From positions 1-52,362 of the forward strand of contig JAFGQO010000117.1 of NCBI GenBank assembly GCA_016935615.1: a stretch of 52,362 nt of DNA. The letters run 5' to 3'. This DNA comes from Bacteroidales bacterium (GTDB lineage Bacteria > Bacteroidota > Bacteroidia > Bacteroidales > UBA10428). The notes under the pieces were generated by a model, which worked only from the letters and a program-made list of their open reading frames with translations, was not told the DNA's origin and did not search any database. Numbering within the stretch: position 1 is the first letter of the stretch; every line of letters starts with the position of its first letter. Shown here piece after piece: positions 43,147 to 52,341 of this stretch. Position numbers and translations under genes: made by a program.

Positions 43147-45288
43147 ATGATACTAACAAAATTGCAATATGTCTTTATTTTATCAGTCAGTTTTATTGCA
43201 TCATGTAATTTATCCGAAAACTCGGAAATCAACAGGTTTGAACTGGTGAACAGGCATAATATTATCCACTCAGACATTGACCCCCTGAATTCTCTCACTG
43301 TCGGAAATGGCGAATTTGCATATACAGTTGATATTACAGGCATGCAAACCTTCCCTGAGTTTTATGAGAAAGGTATTCCCCTGGGAACCCAGTCACAATG
43401 GGGCTGGCATTCATTTCCGAATCCTGATGATTATACTCTGTCGGATGTTATTAAAATGTACTGGGCAGGAAATGATTCGGTCCCATACATATATCAATTC
43501 ACAACAGCCAATGAAGAAAGAAAGAACAAAGCTTCTCAATGGCTGCGTGAAAATCCTCACCGGTTGCATCTGGGATTGATAGGATTGGAAATCTATGCAA
43601 ATGATACTATTCCAATGGCCATTTCCGATATTGAAGATCCGATTCAGGAATTGAATCTGTGGAAAGGTGAAATTATCAGCAAATTTAAAATAGAGGATAC
43701 TCCTGTTGAAGTTATAACATACTGTCACCAGTATATGGATTTGATTTCATTTCTCATTGCATCTGATATATTACTGACAGGAAAGATGAAAATAAAAATC
43801 CGGTTCCCCTATGCCAGGCCTGAGAAATTCAGCAGTGCATGCGATCTGCTTCGAGCCGATAGGCACACAACAGCAATCTCAGAGGAAACAAGAAACAGTG
43901 TTCTATTTGAAAGGACATTGGATAACGACAGGTATTATGCACACTTTAATTGGAGTAATAAAGCCTTCATTGAGAAAACAGAAAATCATCAATATTACAT
44001 TGTACCAATCGGCAATGATACTATTTTCGAATTCAGTTGTCATTTTTCAAAAGAAAAAACGGAAAACAGGCTTCCCGGATTCGATCAAACAAAAAAAAAC
44101 AATAAAGTTCACTGGAAGCAATTCTGGAATAACGGAGCAGCCATAGATTTTTCCGAATGTACCGATCCAAGAGCATTTGAACTGGAACGCAGAGTCATTT
44201 TATCTCAATACCTGACAAAAATTCAATGCAGCGGTTCGCTTCCTCCTCAGGAAACCGGTCTGATTTACAACAGCTGGTATGGTAAGTTCCACCTGGAAAT
44301 GCACTGGTGGCACAATGCTCATTTCATTCTCTGGAACAGGGCAGATCTTATGGAACAACAGATGGAATTTTATACCCACATTTATGAGCAGGCAAAGGGT
44401 ATGGCCGAAAGACAAGGTTATGATGGTGTAAGATGGCCAAAAATGATTGGCCCCGGAGGCAGGGAAAGTCCCAGTACTATTGGTACATTCCTGATCTGGC
44501 AGCAACCTCATATTATCTACTTCTCAGAGTTGCTTTACAATTATTATAACCAGGACCAGACTGTTCTTCATAAATACAAGAGCCTGGTATTTGCTACTGC
44601 CGATTTTATGACTTCTTATGCAAGAATGGATAGCAGCAAAAACCGCTATGTTTTAGGTCCGGCTTTGATTCCTGCACAGGAGCGTTTTGAACCTGAGAAT
44701 ACAATAAATCCCGTATTCGAACTGGCATACTGGTATTGGGCTCTGCAAACTGCACAGAAATGGCGGGAAAGACTGAACATGGAAAGAGACAAAAACTGGC
44801 AGCACATTCTGGAAAAACTCGCCGACTTACCCGTACAGGATAGTCTGTATCTTTTTACGGAAAACACCCGGGATTCTTATCTCAATGCTGAGTACCTGAC
44901 GGATCATCCCATTGTGCTGGGTGTTTTGGGATTTTTGCCCGAAACGAAAAAGATCGACAAGGAAATCCTGAGCAACACTCTGGACAAAGTAATGGCAGAT
45001 TGGGACTGGAATACAACCTGGGGTTGGGACTTTCCCATGGCGGCTATGTGTGCAACACAATTAAACAAACCCGAACTGGCAATTGATCTGCTTATGATGG
45101 ATAGTCCGAAAAACACATACCTCATAAATGGCCATAACTATCAGGATGAAACACTAACAGTATACCTTCCCGGCAATGGAGGATTATTAAGTGCCATTGC
45201 ACTGATGTGTACCCGTAATGGTTTTCCTGAAGACGGTAAGTGGGAAGTTAAATATGAGAATTTCTTATCTATTCACTCAAATGACTAA
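43147..45288 (+). CDS. Six-hairpin glycosidase-like lipoprotein
   Basis: The 713-residue product is a lipoprotein (FILSVSFIASC, Cys19 to 20). It starts NRHNIIHSDIDPLNSLTVGNGEFAYTVDITG, the N-terminal beta-domain pattern of (alpha/alpha)6 glycosidases related to GH65 and GH95, then FHLEMHWWHNAHFILWNR and GVRWPKMIGPGGRESPSTIGTFLIWQQPH near residues 420-448, where GRES is in the place of a catalytic acid, and WNTTWGWDFPMAAM near the end. I cannot assign a numbered family. The neighbouring GH31 gene, 12 bases on, makes joint action on an alpha- or beta-linked plant oligosaccharide likely. Confidence 0.78.
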   Translation: MILTKLQYVFILSVSFIASCNLSENSEINRFELVNRHNIIHSDIDPLNSLTVGNGEFAYTVDITGMQTFPEFYEKGIPLGTQSQWGWHSFPNPDDYTLSDVIKMYWAGNDSVPYIYQFTTANEERKNKASQWLRENPHRLHLGLIGLEIYANDTIPMAISDIEDPIQELNLWKGEIISKFKIEDTPVEVITYCHQYMDLISFLIASDILLTGKMKIKIRFPYARPEKFSSACDLLRADRHTTAISEETRNSVLFERTLDNDRYYAHFNWSNKAFIEKTENHQYYIVPIGNDTIFEFSCHFSKEKTENRLPGFDQTKKNNKVHWKQFWNNGAAIDFSECTDPRAFELERRVILSQYLTKIQCSGSLPPQETGLIYNSWYGKFHLEMHWWHNAHFILWNRADLMEQQMEFYTHIYEQAKGMAERQGYDGVRWPKMIGPGGRESPSTIGTFLIWQQPHIIYFSELLYNYYNQDQTVLHKYKSLVFATADFMTSYARMDSSKNRYVLGPALIPAQERFEPENTINPVFELAYWYWALQTAQKWRERLNMERDKNWQHILEKLADLPVQDSLYLFTENTRDSYLNAEYLTDHPIVLGVLGFLPETKKIDKEILSNTLDKVMADWDWNTTWGWDFPMAAMCATQLNKPELAIDLLMMDSPKNTYLINGHNYQDETLTVYLPGNGGLLSAIALMCTRNGFPEDGKWEVKYENFLSIHSND

Positions 45289-45300
45289 ATCCGGATTGTT

Positions 45301-47418
45301 ATGAAAAACTATGCTTTCTTTTTGATCATGTTATGTTCGTCATTTCTTTTCAACAGGTGCCAGAAAGATGAACTTGTTAAAATTTCTCAAAACGAGGAAG
45401 ACGGATATGTAATTTTGACTTTATTGCCTGAAGATAGTCAAACACCCATTCTGTTTTCAGTGGATAATACAAATAAAACAGGTGCGATATTTTTTGAAAC
45501 TTCTGAGGGAAAAAGCTGGTTAAAAGGTGAACCGTTTGAAATCTATTCCGGAAGTAATAATTTCCAGGGAGTATGGAAAAATGAAGAAAGAACAGTGTAT
45601 ATCCGTTTTCAGGAAAACAACGGAAAGTGCGTGTTTCGTTTTGAGGCCAATCCTGCAGACGGGATATATAAATGGGGAATGAACATTGCCGCATCAGAAG
45701 ATGAGTATTTTACAGGTTTATTTGAGAGAGTAGTGGATGGAGATCAAAAAGAGTCCTGGAGAGAAGGAATTTCCGAAGGCATGGATCTGCGTGGGCAGGA
45801 AGTAGATATGATTATTAAACCTACCCTCTCTTTGTACTGTCCCTTCTATCTTTCCTCCCTGGGATACGGTCTGTTTATAGATGGTTACTGGCCGGGACAC
45901 TATGATATTTGCAAATCGAACCCGGATCTGGTAAGTATTGAATTTGAAGGTTCATCCCTAAGCGGAGTTATTTATACTTCTGATACGCCTGCAGAAATTG
46001 TTAAAGCACATTCCTTGCATGTTGGACCAACCATTGTGCCTCCCAAATGGGCATTTCTTCCCTGGAGGTGGAGAGACAATCATACGAATCTTGATACATA
46101 TTACGACAATACACCGGCAGGTGCTCCGTACAATAGTATGGTAGTTGAGGATATTTTAATGATGGGAGCCCTTGATATCCCATGCAGCGTATATTGGGTA
46201 GACAGGCCATGGGCTGTTGGTACGCACGGTTATGCCGATTTTGAATGGGATCCCGATCGATTTCCTGAAGCAGAAAAAATGATAGAATGGATCCATTCTA
46301 AAGATATAAAATTTCTTTTATGGATAGCACCCTGGGTAACAGGAGATATGAAAACAATAGCAGAACAAAAAGGATATTCACTGCCTATGAAAAACACACA
46401 CCATAATGTGGATTCCTCTAATGCGGCACTTCTTGATTTCACCAATCCTGATGCATGCGAATGGTGGCAGATCAATGGCATTGAGAAAATGCTAAAACAG
46501 GGTGTGAATGGATTTAAGCTCGACCGGGCTGAAGAAACAGTTCCCGAAACCAGGAATATTGTACTTCACGATGGCAGAACATCTCGGGAAGTAAGAAATG
46601 AGTATCCGGTATTATATGTTAAAACGGTGCATGAAAGCTGTAAAAAAATACATGGTGATGATTTTGTGTTGATTCCCCGGGCCGGGTATACGGGAAGCTC
46701 CCGTTATAGCGGATTCTGGGGGGGAGATATCGGATCACCGCCTGAAGGTTTGCGTGCGGCTATTATAGCTGTCCAACGAAGTTCGATTCTTGGATTTCCC
46801 ATCTGGGGTTCAGATATTGGCGGATACTGGCAGGGAGACCTGGATCGGGAGATCTGTGCCCGTTGGCTGGCATTCGGCTGCTTTAATCCTATTATGGAAT
46901 TCGGACCAACCGAGGACAGGGCACCATGGAATATGGATACTGAACCCCGGTATGATACTACCCTTATCGCTATATGGAGACTGTATGCAAAAATCCATAC
47001 ATCTCTGGCAGATTATTCACACAATCTTGCCAAAGAAGCCAATAAAACAGGAATGCCTATAGTAAGACCATTGTTTCTCGAATTTCCGGAACAAAAAGAA
47101 TGCTGGAACGACTGGCAGACATTTTTATATGGACCTGATGTTCTGGTATCAGCAATATGGCAAAAAGGCACTACAAAACAATCCGTTTATCTTCCGGCAG
47201 GATGCAAATGGAGAGATGCATGGAATACCAACATGGTATTTGATGGCGGACAATATTTAGAGGTTGAAACGCCGGTATATAAAATCCCCTTCTTCCTGCG
47301 TGAAAATTCCGAAATCGAGCTTGGGAACCTGCGTCGTTTGTACATGGAATCTTTCAAACTAGCAAATGAGATTCCAGATCTTCAAAAACTCGAAACCATT
47401 TACTTTAATGAAAACTGA
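45301..47418 (+). CDS. GH31-family alpha-glycosidase, lipoprotein
   Basis: The 705-residue product has a lipoprotein signal (SSFLFNRC, Cys20), a GH31 beta-sandwich N-domain, a TIM barrel and a C-terminal beta-domain. Motifs are KWAFLPWRWRDNHT (about 249-262), the nucleophile site GFKLDRAE with Asp408, and SSRYSGFWGGDIGSP with acid/base Asp476, then GFPIWGSDIGGY. The nucleophile site reads KLDRAE where many alpha-glucosidases have WxDMNE, so specificity may be non-glucose (alpha-xylosidase or alpha-galactosidase, sulfoquinovosidase less likely). It is in an operon with the upstream six-hairpin glycosidase-like gene. Confidence 0.92.
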   Translation: MKNYAFFLIMLCSSFLFNRCQKDELVKISQNEEDGYVILTLLPEDSQTPILFSVDNTNKTGAIFFETSEGKSWLKGEPFEIYSGSNNFQGVWKNEERTVYIRFQENNGKCVFRFEANPADGIYKWGMNIAASEDEYFTGLFERVVDGDQKESWREGISEGMDLRGQEVDMIIKPTLSLYCPFYLSSLGYGLFIDGYWPGHYDICKSNPDLVSIEFEGSSLSGVIYTSDTPAEIVKAHSLHVGPTIVPPKWAFLPWRWRDNHTNLDTYYDNTPAGAPYNSMVVEDILMMGALDIPCSVYWVDRPWAVGTHGYADFEWDPDRFPEAEKMIEWIHSKDIKFLLWIAPWVTGDMKTIAEQKGYSLPMKNTHHNVDSSNAALLDFTNPDACEWWQINGIEKMLKQGVNGFKLDRAEETVPETRNIVLHDGRTSREVRNEYPVLYVKTVHESCKKIHGDDFVLIPRAGYTGSSRYSGFWGGDIGSPPEGLRAAIIAVQRSSILGFPIWGSDIGGYWQGDLDREICARWLAFGCFNPIMEFGPTEDRAPWNMDTEPRYDTTLIAIWRLYAKIHTSLADYSHNLAKEANKTGMPIVRPLFLEFPEQKECWNDWQTFLYGPDVLVSAIWQKGTTKQSVYLPAGCKWRDAWNTNMVFDGGQYLEVETPVYKIPFFLRENSEIELGNLRRLYMESFKLANEIPDLQKLETIYFNEN

Positions 47419-47471
47419 TTTTCGGTTCATGTGAAAAGACATTTTATAAACCATTGACCAAATTCTATTTC

Positions 47472-47479
47472 TTACTTTG
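47472..47479 (+). promoter_or_regulatory. Weak -7-like box before the PAS hybrid kinase gene
   Basis: TTACTTTG differs from TAnnTTTG at the second base. It lies 79 bases before the ATG at 47558. A TTG occurs 15 bases upstream, closer than the usual spacing. Confidence 0.3.
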
Positions 47480-47557
47480 CCGTAGAATTATGAGAAAGAT
47501 TTTGTAAATTCATAATACAGTATCAATAGCATAATTCAAAATACTTTAACTATCTGA

Positions 47558-50326
47558 ATGAAGGAAGATTACAGTAAATACAAAGATCTTTTTAATACAA
47601 TGGATATGGGTGTCGTATACCAGGATGAGAAAGGAAATATCATTGAAGTAAATCATGCCGCTCAAAAAATCCTTGGATCTGCAAAAAAAGAACTTATTGG
47701 TATTCATTTTTTATCCACTGAATTTAAAGCCCGGAAAAAGGATGGTAAAATACTTCCTGTGAATGAACAACCTGCATTGTTAGCATTAACCACAGGGGAA
47801 AAAGTCAGTAATGTTGAAATACAAGTATACATAAGCAAACAAAAGCAATACAAATGGATCAATATATGTTCTGTCCCTGAGTTTAAAAAAGGAAACCAAA
47901 AACCTTTCAGGGTATTTTCAACTATTCGCGATATAACAACAAGAATAAATCATGAAGAACAATTAAAACTAACTCATTTTGGGATCAACCATTCTCTCAT
48001 TGCCATAACACAGGTGGATGACAATGGAAATATTTATTATGCTAACGATCAGGCATGTAAGAATCTTGGATATAGTCACAACGAAATTACCAAGCTCAAA
48101 ATATGGGATATCGATCCGAATCTTGATAAGGAAAAATGGAAAGTGCATCGAGAACATACACGAAAAAAAGTCAATACAATCATAGAAACAACACAAAAAA
48201 GAAAAGACGGTAGTATATTTCCCGCTGAGGTAGTCATTAATTTTTTTAAGTTCGGAAACCGAACTATCTCATTCTCATTCTCAAAGGACATTACGGAACG
48301 TAAAAAACATGAAAAAGAACTGAAGGAAAACGAAGAAAAATTCCGTACTCTGCTGAATAGTCAGAATGATGCTATATTCCTCTATCCATATAATGAAAAA
48401 AAAATTGAAAAGTTCACTGAAGTCAATGATATTGCCTGTGAACGTTATGGTTATTCCAGAAAAGATTTTCTGAAACTTAGCATAGAAAACATTACTGAGG
48501 AAGAAGACATCAAAAAAAACAATTTTGCTGAACAAAATAAAATATTACAACAAGGTAAAAACTTAGTAATTGAAACAAAAAATATTAAAAGATCCGGAGA
48601 ACATTTTCCGGTTGAAATCAGCTCAGATCTCATCAAAATCAAGGACAAACAATATATTCTGTCTGTTGTAAGAGACATTACAACACGCAAAAAGTCAGAA
48701 GAAGCATTACGAGAAAGCGAAGAGCGATTCAGAAGGATCTTTCAAGAAGGACAATTTGGGATCACCATTGCCGGTCCTGATTTTAAATTTATAGATGCTA
48801 ATCCTGCATTTTGCAAGATGATAGGTTATACACTGAATGAATTGAGAGCAAAAACGTTTGCAGATATTACACATCCCGACAGAGTAATTGATGACAGTAA
48901 AAAAGTAATCGCGTTGTCGCAGGGAAACATAAAGCAGATCAAGGTAGAAAAAGAATATATCAGAAAGAACGGACAGGTACTTTGGGGTAGTCTGATATCC
49001 ACTGTAATTTTTGATGAAAAAGGCAATGTGCTTTACTACCTGGCAATGATACAGGATATAACGGATAAAAAGAAAACGGAGAAAATGCTGCAAAAGCAAA
49101 TGAAAGATTATCAATCACTGAGTGAAGATTATATGCTGCAAAACATGGAACTGATTGAAAGTCTTGAAAGAATAAACAAGATCAATACTGAACTGGAAGA
49201 AGCTAAAGAGAAGGCCGAAGAAAGCGATCATTTAAAAACTGCTTTTCTTGCGAATATGAGTCATGAAATCCGAACTCCCATGAATGGCATTATCGGATTT
49301 TCTGAATTGTTGAAAAATCCTGAACTTACAAAATCCGAACAACAAAAGTTCATTGATGTTATTCAACAAAGTGGTAACCGGATGGTGAATATCATAAACG
49401 ATCTGATTGAAATTTCAAAGATCGAAGCCGGGCAAATGGAAATCAGACTGGAAAAAACAAATTTGAATGAACTGCTGAACAACCTGTATACATTTTTTCT
49501 CCCTGAAACAAAAAGCAAAGAATTAAAATTAGCATTCGACCGGAATGTTTCGGACGAGGAGATAATAATTGTTACCGATAAGACAAAACTGACACAAATA
49601 CTGTCCAATCTGATCAAAAATTCCGTGAAATATACAGAGGAAGGCCAGATAAACTTTGGTTACTCAATCAAAAAGAAATACCTGGAATTCTACGTTAAAG
49701 ATACAGGGATCGGGATCAGTCCTGATATGCTTACAAAGATATTTGAACGTTTCAGACAAGCCGATTCATCTGATACCAGGCCATATGAAGGTGCAGGATT
49801 GGGATTGGCGATTTCAAAATCCTTTGTTGAAATGTTGGAAGGAAAGATATGGGTCAATTCAGAAGCCGGAAAAGGTTCGACTTTTTATTTTACTTTGCCC
49901 TATAATGACTCAGCAGAAAAAAGTGAAACAAAAGAAAAGGATGAATCCCCCGGATCCGGATCACTGAAGGGAAGTACGGTATTAATTGCCGAGGATGATC
50001 AAACCAGTTTATTCCTTGTAAAAGAAGTAATGATACAATTGGGTATACAAACTCTTGTTGCCAGTAATGGAGAACAGGCTGTTGATATCGTCAGACAAAA
50101 CATGAATATTGATCTTGTTTTGATGGATATTAAAATGCCCCTTATGAATGGTTATGATGCAACAAAAAAAATCAAAGAACTAAAACCTCAATTGCCGGTA
50201 ATAGCCCAAACTGCTTATGTATCTCCGCTTGATAAGCAAAAATCAATGAATGCCGGCTGTGATGACTATATTGCAAAACCTATCAACAAAGATACTTTAC
50301 TGAATATCATCCAAAAATACCTGTAA
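47558..50326 (+). CDS. PAS-domain hybrid sensor histidine kinase with C-terminal receiver
   Basis: The 922-residue product has no signal or transmembrane helix, so it is cytoplasmic. Four PAS domains come first (about 5-125, 130-250, 255-375, 385-505; each ends near a D[IV]T motif such as RDITTRKKSEE), then a coiled coil, a HisKA domain (FLANMSHEIRTPMNGIIGF, His near 567), an ATPase domain (NLIKNSVKYTEEGQ, DTGIGISPDM, GAGLGLAISKSF) and a receiver (LIAEDDQTSL, phosphoacceptor in LVLMDIKMPLMNG near 857). It should sense a small molecule or redox state and pass phosphate within itself or to an unlinked phosphotransfer protein. No DNA-binding domain is present. Between the GH31 and GH5 genes, it may or may not control them. 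Confidence 0.94.
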   Translation: MKEDYSKYKDLFNTMDMGVVYQDEKGNIIEVNHAAQKILGSAKKELIGIHFLSTEFKARKKDGKILPVNEQPALLALTTGEKVSNVEIQVYISKQKQYKWINICSVPEFKKGNQKPFRVFSTIRDITTRINHEEQLKLTHFGINHSLIAITQVDDNGNIYYANDQACKNLGYSHNEITKLKIWDIDPNLDKEKWKVHREHTRKKVNTIIETTQKRKDGSIFPAEVVINFFKFGNRTISFSFSKDITERKKHEKELKENEEKFRTLLNSQNDAIFLYPYNEKKIEKFTEVNDIACERYGYSRKDFLKLSIENITEEEDIKKNNFAEQNKILQQGKNLVIETKNIKRSGEHFPVEISSDLIKIKDKQYILSVVRDITTRKKSEEALRESEERFRRIFQEGQFGITIAGPDFKFIDANPAFCKMIGYTLNELRAKTFADITHPDRVIDDSKKVIALSQGNIKQIKVEKEYIRKNGQVLWGSLISTVIFDEKGNVLYYLAMIQDITDKKKTEKMLQKQMKDYQSLSEDYMLQNMELIESLERINKINTELEEAKEKAEESDHLKTAFLANMSHEIRTPMNGIIGFSELLKNPELTKSEQQKFIDVIQQSGNRMVNIINDLIEISKIEAGQMEIRLEKTNLNELLNNLYTFFLPETKSKELKLAFDRNVSDEEIIIVTDKTKLTQILSNLIKNSVKYTEEGQINFGYSIKKKYLEFYVKDTGIGISPDMLTKIFERFRQADSSDTRPYEGAGLGLAISKSFVEMLEGKIWVNSEAGKGSTFYFTLPYNDSAEKSETKEKDESPGSGSLKGSTVLIAEDDQTSLFLVKEVMIQLGIQTLVASNGEQAVDIVRQNMNIDLVLMDIKMPLMNGYDATKKIKELKPQLPVIAQTAYVSPLDKQKSMNAGCDDYIAKPINKDTLLNIIQKYL

Positions 50327-50392
50327 ACTGTTCTTCTTGCTATTGTTTGTTATCGTATATCCGAATACAAGCTGAATATTGTTTTTGATGAC

Positions 50393-51505
50393 TTAGCAGT
50401 CAGTCATATATTTTTTCAGTAACTCGAGCATCTTTCTGTCCAGCTTGTGTCCTTTGTAATTTTCATATTTTACATCCGGACGATTGCTGTTCATTATGCC
50501 AAAATCTCCTTTAAGGTTCCACATAGCATGCCCCCACCCTGCTTCTTTCCAAAGGGAAAGCAGGTCTTCCATCCATGCCAAAGCAACATGATGAGGTGTT
50601 TTATTATAACAACCCCATTCCCCGACATGAACCTGTACTCCTTTATCTACTATAGGTTGCCATCTCTTTATCAGGAGTTCTTTAAGATATTTTTTATCGT
50701 ATATTTTCCCATCGTCACCTGTAAGAGGCCAACCAGGAACATCAAAAGTCTGAAATGCATCCTCCGGTACCCATTTTGCGGTATAGTGACTAACACTCAT
50801 CGGATCATAACCCCTTGTGCTTTGCACGACATCCAGATCGATAATCCCGTATACCGGAGTTCTTCCCACATCTTTGCCATCAGCTACAATCAACCTGCCG
50901 GGATCTTTTTGTCTTATGCCTTCAACGAGGGCTTTAACCACTTTGATATATCGGGTTTCTTCTTTCAGATGAGGCGGTTCGTTGATCAGATCAAAACTTA
51001 ATCTTTCACTGGATATCCCTTTATATCTTTCGGCAAAAAGCTTCCAATGGTAAACAACTGCATCCAAAGCTTTTTGCATATTTGCCTCACTATCATGAAA
51101 TAAATCAAACGGTTCCAGATCGCCCCTGTTAATACAATACCCGGGAACTCTGTGCATATTCAAATTAATGTGTATTCTGTACTGCTTTCCGAACTCAATA
51201 ACCTCATCAATGTCTTTGAATATTTCTTCGTCGATTGCATACCAGTCATCAACTCTTGCCCAATTCCAATAGGACATCGGTATCCGGGCAAAATCAAATC
51301 CCAACTCAGCCATGATCTCAAAATCTTCTTCCTGAAATCGTTCTCTGGGACCCATACCACTGAATTTAGCAAGAAGATTAAATCCCCGGTATTTTGAATA
51401 TTTTGCCATGATATTAACAGGTTGATCACAAGAGATGAAAGAAAAGCCAGCCATAATAGCCGAGCTGAATGCACCTGTTGTTTTGATAAAATCTCTTCTT
51501 TTCAT
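50393..51505 (-). CDS. GH5-family glycoside hydrolase, predicted Tat-exported lipoprotein
   Basis: The 370-residue product starts MKRRDFIKTTGAFSSAIMAG, a twin-arginine signal (RRDFIK), and carries Cys26 in FSFISC, so it may be a Tat-exported lipoprotein. The GH5 barrel has the acid/base Glu176 in FDLINEPPH and the nucleophile Glu296 in VHVGEWGCY, with the early RIPMSYWNW and HINLNMHR segments. GH5 cuts beta-linked glucans, mannans or xyloglucan; subfamily cannot be told here. It is convergent with the PAS kinase gene and may be part of the second carbohydrate locus. Tat export of glycosidases is less common than Sec and suggests folding or cofactor binding before export. Confidence 0.92.
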   Translation of the reverse strand: MKRRDFIKTTGAFSSAIMAGFSFISCDQPVNIMAKYSKYRGFNLLAKFSGMGPRERFQEEDFEIMAELGFDFARIPMSYWNWARVDDWYAIDEEIFKDIDEVIEFGKQYRIHINLNMHRVPGYCINRGDLEPFDLFHDSEANMQKALDAVVYHWKLFAERYKGISSERLSFDLINEPPHLKEETRYIKVVKALVEGIRQKDPGRLIVADGKDVGRTPVYGIIDLDVVQSTRGYDPMSVSHYTAKWVPEDAFQTFDVPGWPLTGDDGKIYDKKYLKELLIKRWQPIVDKGVQVHVGEWGCYNKTPHHVALAWMEDLLSLWKEAGWGHAMWNLKGDFGIMNSNRPDVKYENYKGHKLDRKMLELLKKYMTDC

Positions 51506-51695
51506 ATAATTTAAGTGCCTAAAGTTTCAACTTCTTACCGATTGATGTGAAAATAGCCAATATTTGAGTAGCTTCAGATAACAATAACTGTATTTTTCTG
51601 ACACGATCCAATTGATTTCTTTGATTAACGTGAGTTCGAAACAAAACAACAGCTATTTTTTCAAGAATGTTCACTGACATCAATTGTTTTTGGTA

Positions 51696-51808
51696 GTCCT
51701 CGCCGGACAGGCATTTCTTTTCTCCTTTGATGAGAAAAGAAATCAAAAGAATCAAGAAAAACCTAGTCAGTCCACAAGCTACGGCCGACCCGATATAGCA
51801 GGTTTTTC
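51696..51808 (-). repeat. Structured repeat element, copy 2 (reversed)
   Basis: Read on the minus strand it has the same order as copy 1: an outer stem GAAAAACCT (51808-51800) / AGGTTTTTC (51764-51756), CTTGATTCTTTTG, then ATTTCTTTTCTC / GAGAAAAGAAAT (51743-51732 with 51724-51713) around ATCAAAG, and GCCTGTCCGGCGAGGAC. The stem differs in many bases from copy 1 but pairs perfectly. Confidence 0.65.
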
Positions 51809-51963
51809 GCCTACCGCACATGCCTGAACAAACTATAGTAGTAAATAGAATGAATTGGTTAATCATAAAGAGAAAAAGAACTGAGTGAGCGTTAAAAAAA
51901 ATGCGTGCTACATGTGATAAGAGTGCTATGGAATGTGGTCAAGCTTATTTTTTTCCGGATTTT

Positions 51964-51988
51964 CTGCCTGACTGCGCATGGTAGGCAG
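51964..51988. repeat. Short GC-rich inverted repeat (REP-like)
   Basis: CTGCCT (51964-51969) and AGGCAG (51983-51988) resemble the pair at 20048-20088. It lies directly before repeat copy 3. Confidence 0.4.
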
Positions 51989-51990
51989 GT

Positions 51991-52093
51991 TTGCTTACTT
52001 TTTCATCAATGGAACCTAACGAAGTGAGTTTATGAACACAAAATAAAATAAACATAGGGTGAATAAAAAGTAAGAACCCTCCCGGCTTAAGGG
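51991..52093 (+). repeat. Structured repeat element, copy 3 (long loop)
   Basis: TTGCTTACTTTTT (51991-52003) and AAAAAGTAAG (52065-52074) form the same stem as copy 1, but the loop, which starts CATCAA, is about 60 bases long. It is followed by AACCCTCCCGGCTTAAGGG, a diverged form of the copy 1 tail. Confidence 0.6.
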
Positions 52094-52333
52094 AAAATAT
52101 CTTATATAACGTATGTCAAAATAATATTATCTTGTTAATGCTTTATTATCAATGTATTTCCAGATTGATTGAAGGTTTTTCGGGAAGAAACGAATATACA
52201 ATTAGGTCCGTAAGCAGGTTTGTAATGAAATTAGCAAAGCTCCTGTGTCCAGAATGCTCTATTTGGCAAATTCAAAAACTTATTGTTAATGGCTCATTTA
52301 TGAATTAAGTTTTCTTCAAAAGAAAAATTGTAG

Positions 52334-52341
52334 TACATTTG
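52334..52341 (+). promoter_or_regulatory. Putative promoter reading out of the window
   Basis: TACATTTG matches TAnnTTTG; TTTT (52310-52313) stands 20 bases upstream at the -33 position. A plus-strand gene is expected beyond the window end. Confidence 0.45.

Noticed and set aside
51519-51866. Minus-strand frame of 115 codons near the window end; its C-terminal part (LLSEATQILAIFTSIGKKLK) faintly recalls four-helix-bundle proteins
   Set aside because: The frame crosses the structured repeat copy 2 and has no promoter or family-wide match. A decayed four-helix-bundle gene is possible but not supported.
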